Assembly: GCA_021229015.1 (NCBI GenBank)
Contig: CM037789.1
Coordinates: 32,655,856 to 32,719,855, forward strand
DNA: 64,000 bases
Origin: Solen grandis
Taxonomy: Eukaryota; Mollusca; Bivalvia; Adapedonta; Solenidae
Direction: 5' to 3'
How positions within the stretch are numbered: position 1 is the first letter of the stretch; every line of letters starts with the position of its first letter. The notes beneath the pieces were generated by a model. The model was given only the letters and a program-made list of their open reading frames with translations. It was not told the DNA's origin and did no database searches. Position numbers and translations under genes: made by a program. Shown here piece after piece: positions 11,641-23,636 of the stretch.

Positions 11641-13300
11641 AGGATCAAACCTTGGACTGCCGTAAAATGGCGAAATCAAATCTGATATTCAAAAACTAAA
11701 CATCACTGCGAAGGGCTCTTCAAGAACTAAAACCTTTGTTCATATACCTTCAATGAAATATTTTTTGGTTTGGAGCCGAGAAAAAACACAATAATCGTAA
11801 TATGACCTTGACCTTTGCAATTTCATTTTAACTTTTTAATTGTGATGCCCTTTCAAACATGACAATACATAACTCGTGAAAATATCATGAAGAATGAACA
11901 AAAAATAAAGTCAGGAGCGACAAAAAAATTTAATTTTTCCTATATTTTTGTTATGTTTGACCGTTTCTAGAGGACAAACCATGCATTTCTTAAAATCGCT
12001 ACCCCATATATTTTGTGCGTATATGTCTTGCAAATCATTTGCAGCAAACAGAATTCTTCTATTTGATGTCTAACAAAAAAGAATAGGCTTTTCGTAGACC
12101 TACCCTCATCTGCACTTTTTTTACGAAGTTCGAACTTTCAACCTTCCGTTACTAGCTCAAAAGGTTTCAGCCACTCATACCTAGAAACTATCATATTTTA
12201 TTAGGCTATCAACAAGGAACATAATGCAACAAACTGCATTTGGATCAGGCTTCAACGTTTTGAGTTATAAGTAAAGGAGTGATTTCAATCAAAGCGCCAC
12301 CTAGCGGCAAAATGAGAAACAAAATTGATTAAAATTTTACCATAAGGTATTAAGCAATGCAGCAAATAGTTCAATAAAGTATACAAGTCGCACAAGTCAA
12401 ACATTCTATTTCTTATATATATCACAATATGAAGCATAAACACGGTTTTACAATTATTCCAAAAAAGGATCAAACTTTGGACTGCCGTAATATGACCAAA
12501 TCAAGTCCGATCTTTAAAAACTAAACATCACTGGAAATACCTCTTCAAGAAATAAAATTTTGTACATATACTTTCAATGAAATATTTTTAGTTTTGGAGC
12601 TATTTTGGGCCGAATAAAACACAATAATCGTAATATGACCTTGTCCTTTTCATTTATTCTTAAACTTTTTAATTGTGAGGCCCTTTTCGACACAACAATA
12701 TATAACTTGTGAAAATTTGAAGAATGGACCAAAAATAAAGTCATGAGTGACAAAAAAACATGTTTTTGAAATTTTATTTTTTCCTAAATTTTAGTGAAGT
12801 TTGACCGTTTCCAGAGGACAAACCATGCATTTCTTAAATTTGCCACCCCAAATATTTTGTGCGTATATGTCTTTCAAATCATTTGCAGCAAACAGAATTC
12901 TTCTATCTGATCTCTAACAAAAATGGATAGGTTTTTCGTACACCTACCCTCATTTGAACTGTTTTTTGCGAGGTTCGTACTTTCAACCTTCTGTAGCTCA
13001 AATACTTTCAGCGACACTACCTCGAAACCTATCATATTTTATGACTATCAACAAGGAACAGAATGCAAAAAACACATTTGAATCGGACCTCAAATAATTG
13101 AGTTATTAGCCATTAATATATTTCATACAAAACGCCCCTAGCGGGAAAAGTTAGACATAAATGAAATTTTTCTCAACGTTAGGATCATCTCCAAATAGAT
13201 GGTAATAACTGTTTAAAATTTCATAAATATGGCTTTTCTGATCACGGAGAATTGCCAAAACAAAAAAGGGTTAGAAAAATAATAATAAAAAAATAATAAT
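11641..13300. repeat. Tandem duplication, about 830-bp units (2 copies)
   Basis: The block beginning GGATCAAACCTTGGACTGCC at 11641 returns at 12467 (826 bases), and its later landmark TTTTGTGCGTATATGTCTT at 12009 returns at 12852 (843 bases). The two copies differ by many substitutions, so the duplication is not recent. Each copy contains family B sequence. Confidence 0.85.
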
Positions 13301-13309
13301 AATAAAAAA

Positions 13310-13760
13310 AAAACAGAATGAAGAACAATAGGTTTTCGCACTGCGAGGTGCGAGGTGCAGAAACCTAAATAAATAAATAAAATAAAACAGAAGAAGGACA
13401 ATAGGTTTTCGCACTGCGAGGTGCGAAAACCTAAAAAAATAAATAAAACAGAAGAAGAACAATAGGTTTTCGCACTGCGAGGTGCGAAAACCTAGAAAAA
13501 AAAGTAAAACAGAAGAAGAATAAAAGATTTTCGCACTGCGAGGTGCAAAAACCTAAAAAAAAATAATACAGAAGAAGAACAATAGGTTTTCGCACTGCGA
13601 GGTGCGAAAACCTATAAAATAAAAAAATAAAACAGAGGAAGAACAATAGGTTTTTGCACTGCTAGGTGCGAAAACCTTAAAAACAAAACAAAAAAAACAA
13701 AAAAACAAAAAAAAACAGAAGAAAAATAGGAATTCGCACTGCGATGCGAAAACCTAATAA
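13310..13760. repeat. Palindromic VNTR, long array (7 units)
   Basis: Seven units at about 13331, 13403, 13465, 13528, 13583, 13648 and 13731, spaced roughly 55-83 bases apart. Most carry a near-perfect palindrome; the one at 13403-13432 has a 12-base stem and a six-base loop. Linkers are A-rich with AGAAGAAC. It follows family B sequence exactly as the three-unit array at 10590 does, so copy number varies between loci. Confidence 0.95.
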
Positions 13761-14793
13761 AACGCACTGTTTTTTTGAGTTATACGGAGGAAAAGATTAT
13801 AATATACTGTAGATATTTATAACGCTCGGCCCGAAACAAGTTTCAACAGAAGTGTTTTTTGATTATATTTTCCAAAGAAACTTTAGTTCATTCAGAAAAC
13901 TTGATATAATTTACGTATATATGAATTATATGTATCAGCTAGAAGTCATCTTAACAAACAATTGTGCGTAACGTTTTCCCCATAAGTATAGGAAAATATA
14001 CAAATAAAAACCGTTAAAAAAACTCATTGGGCACTGTCCCACGTGATCAAACTTAAGTAGGTCAAAAATGAGGTTAGACAGCTACGCCGAAAAAAAAAAT
14101 GGAATTGAAGATAGTGAGAGAAAGAATTATTTGATGGAAACGATGCATAGTGTAACAGGGGAGGGTACTGAAATAAACCTTAAAGATAATATTAGTTTTG
14201 TTACCTCCCTTGCAAAGATGCTCTGTTATGGTCTTCGTTAAAATATATCAAAGACCTGATAACCTAACAGAGATAAGCAACTCTGATGTAGGTAAAGAGC
14301 AAGTCACGAGAAGATCTCGTTAAGTTACGTGTACGATCATGTAACCGCGAGATAACACGAGATGTGTAAAATTGCTCATATCAATTTAAAATATGCTGAG
14401 TTTTCTTTTCAATTTATTGCCGATTGAACCAATATGTATGTCTCTCATTAGATCTCAGATCTCTTTTATGAGTGATACTGTAAAGCGTCTGTCTGTCAAG
14501 CGTCTGCAAACTATTAAGCGTCGCAGCGAGACCTCGTTCATATCCCGTTCACCTATTTATTTTATCTATTAGATAAAACGTTATTTCGCACAGTTTCATA
14601 TCTCTGTTAATTAGGATTTTTATATAAAACGAGGTGACAGGAAGTGGGGTCCGGTCGATATGTCTATTTAATAAATTGATAACACATAAGCTTCCATCTC
14701 AGCATAATAATGCATAGCTCCCATAGCAAGACAGCGCCACTAACGCTTCACATGGAATGTGCAGTAAATATCAGCCCTTTATATTTATAATAG
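13761..14793. other. No gene recognised
   Basis: Unique sequence without a convincing ORF, splice pattern or repeat. Confidence 0.55.
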
Positions 14794-14864
14794 AAGAACA
14801 AGAAGAAGAAAAAGAAGAAGAAGATGATGAAGAAAAAGAAGAAGAAGAAAAAGAAGAAGAAAAG
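14794..14864. repeat. GAA-rich microsatellite
   Basis: Imperfect (GAA)n with interspersed AAA and GAT codon-like units over about 70 bases; purine-only apart from a few T. Confidence 0.95.
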
Positions 14865-15003
14865 GCGCGTGTGCATACGTGATACAATGTTTTAATGTTA
14901 TTTAAATTAAAATGCGCACGCACTCACGCTCTAGGTACGCAGGATTTTAAGGGTTATCACATGATTTTTGACAATAGACGTGATGTGCTTACGTTGAGTC
15001 AAC

Positions 15004-15016
15004 GTTGCCTAGCAAC
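15004..15016. promoter_or_regulatory. X-box-like RFX binding site
   Basis: GTTGCCTAGCAAC fits the RFX X-box consensus (GTNRCC, 0-3 bases, RGYAAC) with a one-base spacer. It lies about 100 bases upstream of a candidate first exon, in the most CpG-rich stretch of this part of the window. RFX sites typically mark ciliary genes in animals. Function here is inferred from sequence alone. Confidence 0.45.
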
Positions 15017-15110
15017 GCACGTCACATACATTGTCCCTAGTTGACGCTGGAGACCGCGTTGCTACAGGACACAGTCGTCACGGGTGACAACGAAGAGGGT
15101 TTCCAAGGTA

Positions 15111-15167
15111 ATGGGCGTACCCTCAGACAAACGGCCACGTCAGCCCTCCCTAACCGTTGTTCAAAGC
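15111..15167 (+). CDS. Candidate first coding exon, unknown gene
   Basis: ATG at 15111 opens 19 codons (MGVPSDKRPRQPSLTVVQS) that end exactly at a consensus splice donor GTAAGT (15168). The exon is phase 0 at its 3' end and lies downstream of an X-box-like site in CpG-rich sequence. The next recognised exon, malic enzyme at 15934, also starts in phase 0, so the two could be spliced in frame. But malic enzymes carry roughly 100 residues or more before that point, and no exon encoding them is visible between. The peptide has no recognised domain. It may belong to another gene or be a chance pairing of ATG and donor. Confidence 0.3.
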
Positions 15168-16702
<1,535 letters not shown>

Positions 16703-16802
16703 NNNNNNNNNNNNNNNNNNNNNNNNNNNNNNNNNNNNNNNNNNNNNNNNNNNNNNNNNNNNNNNNNNNNNNNNNNNNNNNNNNNNNNNNNNNNNNNNNN
16801 NN
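16703..16802. other. Assembly gap (100 N)
   Basis: Exactly 100 N bases, placed between the malic-enzyme exon region and a LINE fragment. Confidence 0.99.
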
Positions 16803-17419
16803 TAAAATTATATGGAAAAAAGGGAGATAATATTATTTTAAAGACGGAAAGAGATAATCAACGACAATAAATAATATTAGGAAATTTTGAGAATTGGTCA
16901 TAAAGAATTATGAATATTTTACAAAATGCCGGGTTTCATGAGATTTGGTTATTTCCAGAATCAGTAGATGTTGACATGTTTATACCTATTTTAAAGACAC
17001 GTTTTAAAGATATATATATTACGACTTGGAGAAATAATATGTCATTTTGTTCATCGTTGTATTTGTATAGAGAATATAAAACTGTGTATGAATGCTCTGA
17101 ATATCTGTTGCTGCTAAGTAATTGTACTCATAGAAATACTATAGCACAAATCCGACTTTCTTCACATAAATTAAGTATTGAAACAGGTAGACACTCAAAT
17201 ATTGTTAGAAGCCAACGTAAATTTACTTTATGTAACTTAAATGAAATAGAAGATGAGTTTCATTTTATACTTAAATGCCCATTATATAGAGATTTAAGAA
17301 TACAGTTTATCCCTAAATATTATTACAACAAACCAAATATATTAAAATTCATGAATCTCATCAATACAAGAAAAAAAGCGCTTTTGGTAAAAATAGCAAA
17401 GTTTTGTATAAAGTTTTAA
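16803..17419 (+). mobile_element. LINE ORF2 C-terminal fragment (CR1/L2-like)
   Basis: An open stretch from about 16910 to 17419 encodes 169 residues. It includes FKDIYITTWRNNM, IRLSSHKLSIETGRH, a cysteine/histidine cluster (TLCNLNEIEDEFHFILKCP) and a final YRDLRIQFIPKYY. This is the C-terminal zinc-knuckle-like end typical of CR1/L2-type LINE ORF2 proteins. The first cysteine of the usual C-x2-C pair is missing. Upstream, 16803-16909 has in-frame stops, and the gap removes whatever preceded it. A related fragment containing FRLSSHELNIEVGRY is in the fold-back at 46.9-47.5 kb. It is a dead, 5'-truncated copy. Confidence 0.8.
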
Positions 17420-17941
17420 AATTCGATCAGAGACGGTATTCCTTCATGTTAATTGATCCACCCTCACATCTTTATATCACTTCAGTATGCTCAATTTGTT
17501 ATTAAAATAAATATATGTATATGACATACATCGGTTCAGTAGCCATTTTCCTGCATGTGTATGTTATTTGTATATATGTGTTTTGTATGACGATGAGAGA
17601 TTGTATGCTTAAGTCAATAAAATTATGTTCTATACGTTCATTGAATATGTATTTTGTGTTGTTTTACATTCTAGGCCTTTATATTCAAGTTGGACTATAT
17701 TGGGTCAACCAATAAATGGAAATGGAATTGTAATGACAGTGTTGCTATTTCTACTCCGACTACACACACAAACGCACACATATATATATAAACAACTGCA
17801 CCATATATCATATGTATAATTTCGGAAGTACTCGTGTGAATGACATGTTTTCTTTTTTCTTTTTTTTTTCTTTTTTTTCTTTTTTTGAAAGGGAAAAGGC
17901 AACAAGCCAAATATATACTGTAATAATATTAGAGACCATAT
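17420..17941. other. LINE 3' flank and AT-rich sequence; no gene
   Basis: Possible 3' UTR of the preceding LINE, then AT-rich sequence with short TA, CA and T/C runs (17760-17890). Confidence 0.45.
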
Positions 17942-17954
17942 AAAACCATAATAA

Positions 17955-18272
17955 TCGTTCCCAGTGGCCGAGCGGTCAGAGCGTTCGCCTTGAGAGCGGG
18001 ATGTCATGTGTTCGATCCCCGGCCGCGACGTACCTAGTCATAAGTCATAAAAATGGTAGTGGTATAGCTCATTTTCTTTGCGATCAGCATATATGGGTAC
18101 TTGTAGGACTGGTTTGTCAGGTGTCAGGATAATGTGACTGGATGTGGTATCATGCCACATGTCTACGGCGTGATACACCAGTGTGACAGCATTATATCTG
18201 TTCTTAGTAGACATCGTCTCCAAATGACTGAAATACTGTCGGTGGGACGTTAAACCCAACAAACAAATAAAC
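17955..18272 (+). mobile_element. Full-length tRNA-derived SINE with 13-bp target duplication
   Basis: The head contains an A box (TGGCCGAGCGG, from 17965) and a B box (TGTTCGATCCC, about 18009). A core of about 200 bases and a tail GTGGGACGTTAAACCCAAC with an A-rich end follow. The head resembles a tRNA of the Ser/Leu type. The element is bounded by the direct repeat AAAACCATAATAA at 17942-17954 and 18273-18285, a clear target-site duplication. The core segment 18144-18176 is the reverse complement of the 39-bp minisatellite unit. Truncated relatives lie at 32100, 60250 and 62740. Confidence 0.92.
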
Positions 18273-18485
18273 AAAACCATAATAAAATCCAGAGCATTAT
18301 TATGGTCAAAGGGAGGTTACGCTTACACTATGATAAGTCAGAATAGCGAATATACTTAGGTCCCCTGTTATGTGTTGTTTAAAACAACAACATCAGCAAA
18401 AAACATATATTATATATTTTTGCTCTCCGCCCCTTCACAAACAAAGATCATCTTTAACTTGTTGAACATTTAAATTATATTCAAG

Positions 18486-18757
18486 ACCTTAAAAAAAAGA
18501 TTGGCAACTAGTCTAAATCTCACAAAAGCACGCAGCATATAGTCATATTCTCGTAAAGTCACGATTTTAATTATCTTTTATTATATTGCATATACGTGAA
18601 AGTAAATTAGATCTTACAATAGAGCATTACATTACCATCAAAATGATATCTTATTTATTAAAATAAGTCAAAAATTTTAAATGTAAAATAGAAAAAGTGG
18701 GGCCTTCGTGGCCGAGAACACTCACCCAGCCCCTCACCGCGTGGGTTCGGTGTCGGG
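18486..18757 (+). repeat. Repeat family C, truncated copy with tRNA-like end
   Basis: Matches 20219-20480 from TTAAAAAAAAGATTGGCAAC up to the B-box-like GTGGGTTCG, where it switches abruptly to unrelated GGCC-rich sequence. The tRNA-like part (TGGCCGAGAAC ... GGGTTCG) lies at the right end. Confidence 0.9.
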
Positions 18758-18830
18758 TCAACTCGGCCTAAAAACCTAATCGGCCTAGTCCAAGTCGGCC
18801 TGGTCCAAGTCGGCCTACTATGAATAAAGA
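18758..18830. repeat. Short GGCC-rich tandem repeat
   Basis: Three to five imperfect units of AAGTCGGCCTRGTCC, about 14-15 bases each. Confidence 0.85.
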
Positions 18831-19194
18831 TACAAGGTGTTCCAGGTAACACCTACTTGAGACAAACATCCTTTAATTTCTCAACGAATAATAAAGGTGT
18901 TAAAAATGATAAAAGTGTAACACAGTTATTAATTAGAATATGTTAAACTTCAAAAGAAATAGCAAATTAATTTACCACTTTCATGATCATTAAAATGGTA
19001 TCCCTTTGAAATATACTTCAAACTTGATTGATTTTGTTGTATCTTAATGTTCAAACGAAAACTTTCAAATTAAACAATAAGCGGATTAACTTCGGTTTCA
19101 TTAAAATCAATCAAATGCTAATTGGAAAGGGTAAAAGTATATATTATTAACAAATTGGGTCGGTTTGTGATAAACAATATGTATGATGAACTGA
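18831..19194. other. No gene recognised
   Basis: AT-rich sequence without ORF or repeat of note. Confidence 0.55.
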
Positions 19195-19303
19195 CCACAG
19201 GGGTTTGGCACGAAAGGGGGGGGGGGCATAAAATCACTATATATAATATGTATTATATATAGTGATTTTATGCCCCCCCCCCTTTCGTGCCAAACCCCTG
19301 TGG
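19195..19303. mobile_element. 109-bp near-perfect palindrome (MITE-like) with 6-bp target duplication
   Basis: The arms run 19195-19248 and 19251-19303 around a two-base centre. They begin CCACAGGGGTTTGGCACGAA and include a run of 11 G (19216-19226) opposite 10 C. AACTGA flanks both ends directly (19189-19194 and 19304-19309), which fits a target-site duplication. No coding. It most resembles a minimal fold-back MITE. Confidence 0.85.
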
Positions 19304-19440
19304 AACTGACAGCATCCTTATATATATAGTTGCTAAATTCGTACCAGATACTGCATTCCTAGTCCGATAGTATGCTAGTGTTTATGGTGATAGTGTCGTA
19401 TATGTGGACTATTTACGTATATTTTGGATGTTTTTCTATT

Positions 19441-19807
19441 ATGTCTTACCCGTGTATTGCGTGTGATAAGGATGTACGTGATCGACAACAGGCGGTTGAT
19501 TGTGATTGGTGCCATCGTTGGCAGCACAGGACATGTGGCACAGGTAAGTCAAATTTATGTTTACTAATTTTAAAAATAAATTTTATTTTTTTTAGGAGCA
19601 TGGTCTCTTTAATATTTTAAAGCGTTAATTAATTTCGTACTTAAGTTTTTCTATCTTATCGAACATTTTTTTCAAAATAAATAAATGCTACATATATTTT
19701 TGTTGACTTGATAATGTTTCATTTTCCACTAATCAGGTATCTCACAAGCTGTCTACAGAGAGGCAATGAAGACAGGGGGCACTTTGACGTTTGTGTGTCG
19801 GCCTTGA
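19441..19807 (+). pseudogene. Two-exon PHD-type zinc finger, last ligand replaced by a stop
   Basis: Exon 1 (19441-19543) ends at a strong donor CAG|GTAAGT. Exon 2 (19737-19807) follows the acceptor AATCAG. Joined, they read 57 residues containing YPCIACDKDV, AVDCDWCHRWQHRTC and TLTFVCRP, then TGA. Zinc ligands fit the PHD C4HC3 order: C5, C8, C21, C24, H29, C32, C55, with the eighth expected exactly at codon 58, which is TGA. The frame stays open beyond it (LEEELAQRRPMPTLEES...) to about 19957, so a single nonsense change most simply explains the break. PHD fingers usually bind histone tails; similar short PHD modules also occur in invertebrate repeat-linked ORFs, so this may be a mobile-element gene. 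An upstream in-frame ATG at 19372 would add a hydrophobic leader but fits the family less well. Confidence 0.7.
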
Positions 19808-19904
19808 CTGGAAGAAGAGCTAGCACAACGACGACCAATGCCCACATTGGAAGAAAGCACAAACAATGACGTAAAAGCAGGCCCGGATCCAGAAATTTTC
19901 TGCT

Positions 19905-19920
19905 GGGGGGGGGGGGGGGG
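19905..19920. repeat. Run of 16 G
   Basis: Homopolymer G16 just after the PHD remnant; its length is unlikely to be exact in the assembly. Confidence 0.95.
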
Positions 19921-19983
19921 CATCCGAATGTGATAGGAGTGGTAGGGGGGTTCGGCTGAGCAGTCCGTTGAAAAATGACAATC

Positions 19984-20600
19984 ATTACCATCAAAATGAT
20001 ATCTTATTTATTAAAATAAGTCAAAAATTTTAAATGTAAAATAGAAAAAGTGGGGCCTTCGTGGCCGAGAACACTCACCCAGCCCCTCACCGCGTGGGTT
20101 CGAATCCCGGTTTTCATGTGAGGAAGCCTGAAAATATGTTATTAGACAAAATGCTGATAGATTATTTACATATATGCAATAAATGATTGATTTTGTAATT
20201 AAGTGTACCATAAAATACTTAAAAAAAAGATTGGCAACTAGTCTAAATCTCACAAAAGCACGCAGCATATAGTCATATTCTCGAAAAGTCACGATTTTAA
20301 TTATCTTTTATTATATTGCATATACGCGAAAGTTAATTAGATCTTACAATAGAGCATTACATTACCATCAAAATGATATCTTATTTATTAAAATAAGTCA
20401 AAAATTTTAAATGTAAAATAGAAAAAGTGGGGCCTTCGTGGCCGAGAACACTCACCCAGCCCCTCACCGCGTGGGTTCGAATCCCGGTTTTCATGTGAGG
20501 AAGCCTGAAAATATGTTATTAGACAAAATGCTGATAGATTATTTACATATATGCAATAAATGATTGATTTTGTAATTAAGTGTACCATAAAATCATTTAT
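19984..20600 (+). repeat. Repeat family C, 377-bp units in tandem (about 1.6 copies)
   Basis: ATTACCATCAAAATGATATC at 19984 recurs at 20361 (377 bases). Each copy contains a tRNA-like head (TGGCCGAGAAC, then GGGTTCGAATCCCGG) followed by TTTTCATGTGAGGAAGCC and an AT-rich tail. The two copies are nearly identical over their shared length. A truncated copy is at 18486, and a diverged one lies downstream of the intact TRIM-like gene at 40780. The tRNA-like head does not fold as a tRNA and is not called as a gene. Confidence 0.92.
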
Positions 20601-21196
20601 TTTCGTGGATGAATACTTTTTGTCGATTTCTATCCTCGAATATTAAGCCAATGAAGATAGTTCATTAAACTTACATTTAATGTTTACTAGAACCTGAATC
20701 CACTAACAAGTTAATGTATATGGACAAACGAAATTTTAAGTTACACAGATTCATTGAAATTAAGTATCAGCGAAAACAATTTTTTAATATCACATGTTTA
20801 TATAATTGAAAATTATAATAAATCAAGCGAATATAATTACACATATTATTTTACACACATGCGAGATTTCGTAAGTCTAGCTATGTTTGTTGATTATATA
20901 TATAATAACTGATTTTTTTTTAGAATTTTACATTTTGTAACATTCAAAAAGTAAGGATGAAACTGATCATAGTTAAAAGTTTCTGTGAAGTGCTTTTCGG
21001 ATATGATGTCGCTAAAAGTGGTCATAATTGTAAAGGGCGGAATTTTGCAAACATTATTATCATGACTCTTGTTTCGTTTTAAATTAAAACAATCTCGATC
21101 TTTTTACAGACAGCGTCTTTAGTTTCTTTTGAATCTTAACCTGTATTCAAGCGTGTTACGTTTTATTCTTTTGAAATTGTAATGTCAAACGTGTGT
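20601..21196. other. No gene recognised
   Basis: AT-rich; no ORF, RNA or repeat of note. Confidence 0.55.
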
Positions 21197-21359
21197 CTAT
21201 ATCTGTGTATTAAACGTCATATATCTCTGTATTGAACGTTATATATCTGTGTATTGAACGTTATATATCTGTGTATTGAACGTTATATATCTGTGTATTG
21301 AACGTAATATATCTGTGTATTGAACGTAATATATCTGTGTATTGAACATTATATATCTG
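21197..21359. repeat. 22-bp minisatellite, about 7 copies
   Basis: Head-to-tail units of TCTGTGTATTGAACGTTATA plus TA, with minor substitutions. Confidence 0.97.
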
Positions 21360-21369
21360 CATCGATCCG

Positions 21370-21423
21370 CTCTATATAAGCGCGGAGTGGTGCAGTCAAA
21401 TTTGCCGTGGAAAATATGCAAAT
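21370..21423 (-). promoter_or_regulatory. Octamer plus TATA-like motif pair
   Basis: On the minus strand, ATTTGCAT (21416-21423) is followed about 35 bases later by TTATATAG (21372-21380 region). This spacing resembles octamer/TATA promoters of histone or small-RNA genes. No such gene follows on that strand, only the 22-bp minisatellite, so this is a motif observation. Confidence 0.2.
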
Positions 21424-21564
21424 CAGCAAGATAAGCAAGGCCTGGTTTTGTTTTTCAGCTACTTGAGACGGCTGTCGCCGTCTAAAAACTGTTGACATTT
21501 TTATGACGAAATAATACCTATAGCCTTTTGCAAATGGTTAAAATACTCGTCAATTAGCCGAAAT

Positions 21565-23329
21565 AAAAATGAAATTATATGACGTTAAAATCAGTCGTAT
21601 AAAGACGTCATAATATTTTTTTAATTTTCAGCGCAAATTTTTGAGGCGACCAATCAAATAGAAATATATAACTCATTGCAGTAGATCTACGTAAATCTTA
21701 ACTTTGAATTATCATGGCATCGATGTATACATAGCACTCTGATTAAGTAACGCGATTTGGACACTATTCTGTAAATGTCAGCCGCCAAGTAGACCTACAT
21801 CCGACTTGTTACTTGTTCAGTCTTGATATTGGGACAAACACATACATTTTAACATGAACCTGGTTGGTCAATTCGTTTAGGTTTGTAATGATGGGTTAAA
21901 CAAAATTTGTGTTTCATAATCCCCATATCTGCATTCTAGCCTAGCGTCTTTCAAATTTTTCCAGGAATTTTGAAACTGCTAACTGATCTCGTGTAAATAA
22001 AGTTTATATATCTTAGGTGTGATGTTTGCAACCGTCATACTTTTTTAAAATAATTGTGCATCCGGATTTTGTGTCTACATTATTGTTGACAATAATTTTA
22101 CTGGTGCGTCCGTGGCTGAGAAGGTAAAGTCGCTGACTTTAGCACTCACTCAGCCCCCCACTGCGTGGGTTCGAACCCCGGCAGGGTCATTCTGACTTTC
22201 ATGTGGGGATACCTTCCAGCTGGCTTGCTTGCTGGCTTGGTAGGTCGGTGGTCTTCCCGGATACATCCGTACATTCGGGGTCTTCCCCCACCTGTAATTA
22301 GCTGGGCGTCGTTATATGACTAAAATACTGTGGAAGCGACGGTAAACTCAAAAAGTCAAGTCAGGTCAATAATTTTACTACAGCATTTATGAAGGTCTGG
22401 CGTAGTAGAAAAGCATTACGATATAAAGGAACCTCAAAAGTCGACCGACAACAAATATAGCAGCTATGTAGCAATGCAAATGAATCTAGGCAAGCCAGGA
22501 AGTGTCATCTGCGTATATATAAGTACATGAATGATTGTAAGAATATTTCGAATTTCTGTGAAATGTTTATTACTAAAAAAATGCAAAGTACCCTGTTTAT
22601 AAGCCAGTATGAAACACACAGCAATAAACTGACGCCGTTTGTATTAAACGATGTTTTGTACTAATTACATGTTAAAAACCTGTATTCCAATCTTAAAGAT
22701 CTCACGAGATACAAAAGGTGCGAAAACTGTAACATTGCATGTACATTGTGAAGATACGATTTTTACTTAAATTATCAGATGTTTATTGATAGTTATATTA
22801 TAAAAAAGTATTCATTTGTCTCACGCGGAAAGAGAAATGGCGTGTTTGCACGGAGGTGCATATTAATAATGTGCCTTGTATTATGATCCCTTTTCATGTT
22901 ATAACTTCTGTTGTTTAACATGTGTGCAAATATTTAAATTAGTATTTCATACCACAATATATTGATATTTTGTGCAAAAAAACAACAACACTGAAACAAA
23001 AGTTAATTCTTTTGTTTTGTACGTTTGGTTTACAGATATGGCTTATTTTGTTCATTTTTGTACGTTATAGACAAATAAGCATAAAACACTTCAGAAAGCT
23101 TGTGACAAATTTCAAAATTGAGGACTATGCCATTGCAAGGGGCAGCCAATGTTGAAACTTTTCAGCTTGATTGCATTAATAAGTATTATTTGAAAACTAA
23201 ATGTCATGAAACATTCCGGCAGATCAACAGAATGGCACAAAATTCTCAATTTGTTTACTCCACCCATCTGAAATGCAGGCTAAAATGCCAACTGTTTCCA
23301 TATATTTTCCAATTATTTCCTTGCTTTAT
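21565..23329 (+). repeat. Right arm of the long inverted repeat
   Basis: Reverse complement of 1-1995, with about 235 bases fewer. Its inner edge is near TTAAAATCAGTCGTATAAAG, where the match to the left arm enters the assembly gap. The outer edge may extend past 23329 because the left arm is cut by the window start. It carries the SINE at 22100-22365. Confidence 0.9.
22100..22365 (+). mobile_element. tRNA-derived SINE (inside the long repeat)
   Basis: A-box-like TGGCTGAGAAGG (22113), B box GGGTTCGAACCCC (from 22167), then a body with CATGTGGGGATACCTTCC and a tail GCGACGGTAAACTCAAAAAG. It belongs to a different family from the SINE at 17955, although both tails use a GACGGTAAA/GACGTTAAA motif. 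Confidence 0.8.
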
Positions 23330-23636
23330 AGCATATGCTGGGAATAATCAAGTACACATATTTCACAAAGATGCAATGCATAACCAGGAAATGTGTTTTC
23401 AAAATAACATGGCAACCGAATACTCTTGAAATACCTGACTATCCAAACCGATAGGGGCCTCTCAAAGGGTATTCAATTTACTTCTACCTTTGGGGGCTCT
23501 ATAAAATCAGCAGAGTTGTGCGAAGTTTCTCTATATTTAATATGCATCAATTGATATAAATCTATAAAGAAATCAATGTTATAATTTTTAACAAGAAATG
23601 AATTTAATTTCATGCACTCTAAATATATGAACAAGA
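23330..23636. other. No gene recognised
   Basis: Short AT-rich interval between repeats; the small ORFs have no supporting features. Confidence 0.5.

Noticed and set aside
10590..13760. CRISPR-like array
   Set aside because: The units are palindromic, but the 'spacers' are A-rich and homologous to each other; this is a eukaryotic VNTR with no cas genes.
17955..18030. tRNA gene at the SINE head, and similar tRNA-like heads at 18710, 20060, 20440 and 22110
   Set aside because: A and B boxes are present, but acceptor and anticodon stems do not pair, and each is fused to repeat sequence; these are SINE promoters.
19805..19807. Selenocysteine decoding of TGA at the PHD eighth ligand
   Set aside because: No SECIS-like element was identified, PHD selenoproteins are unknown to me, and a nonsense mutation is simpler.
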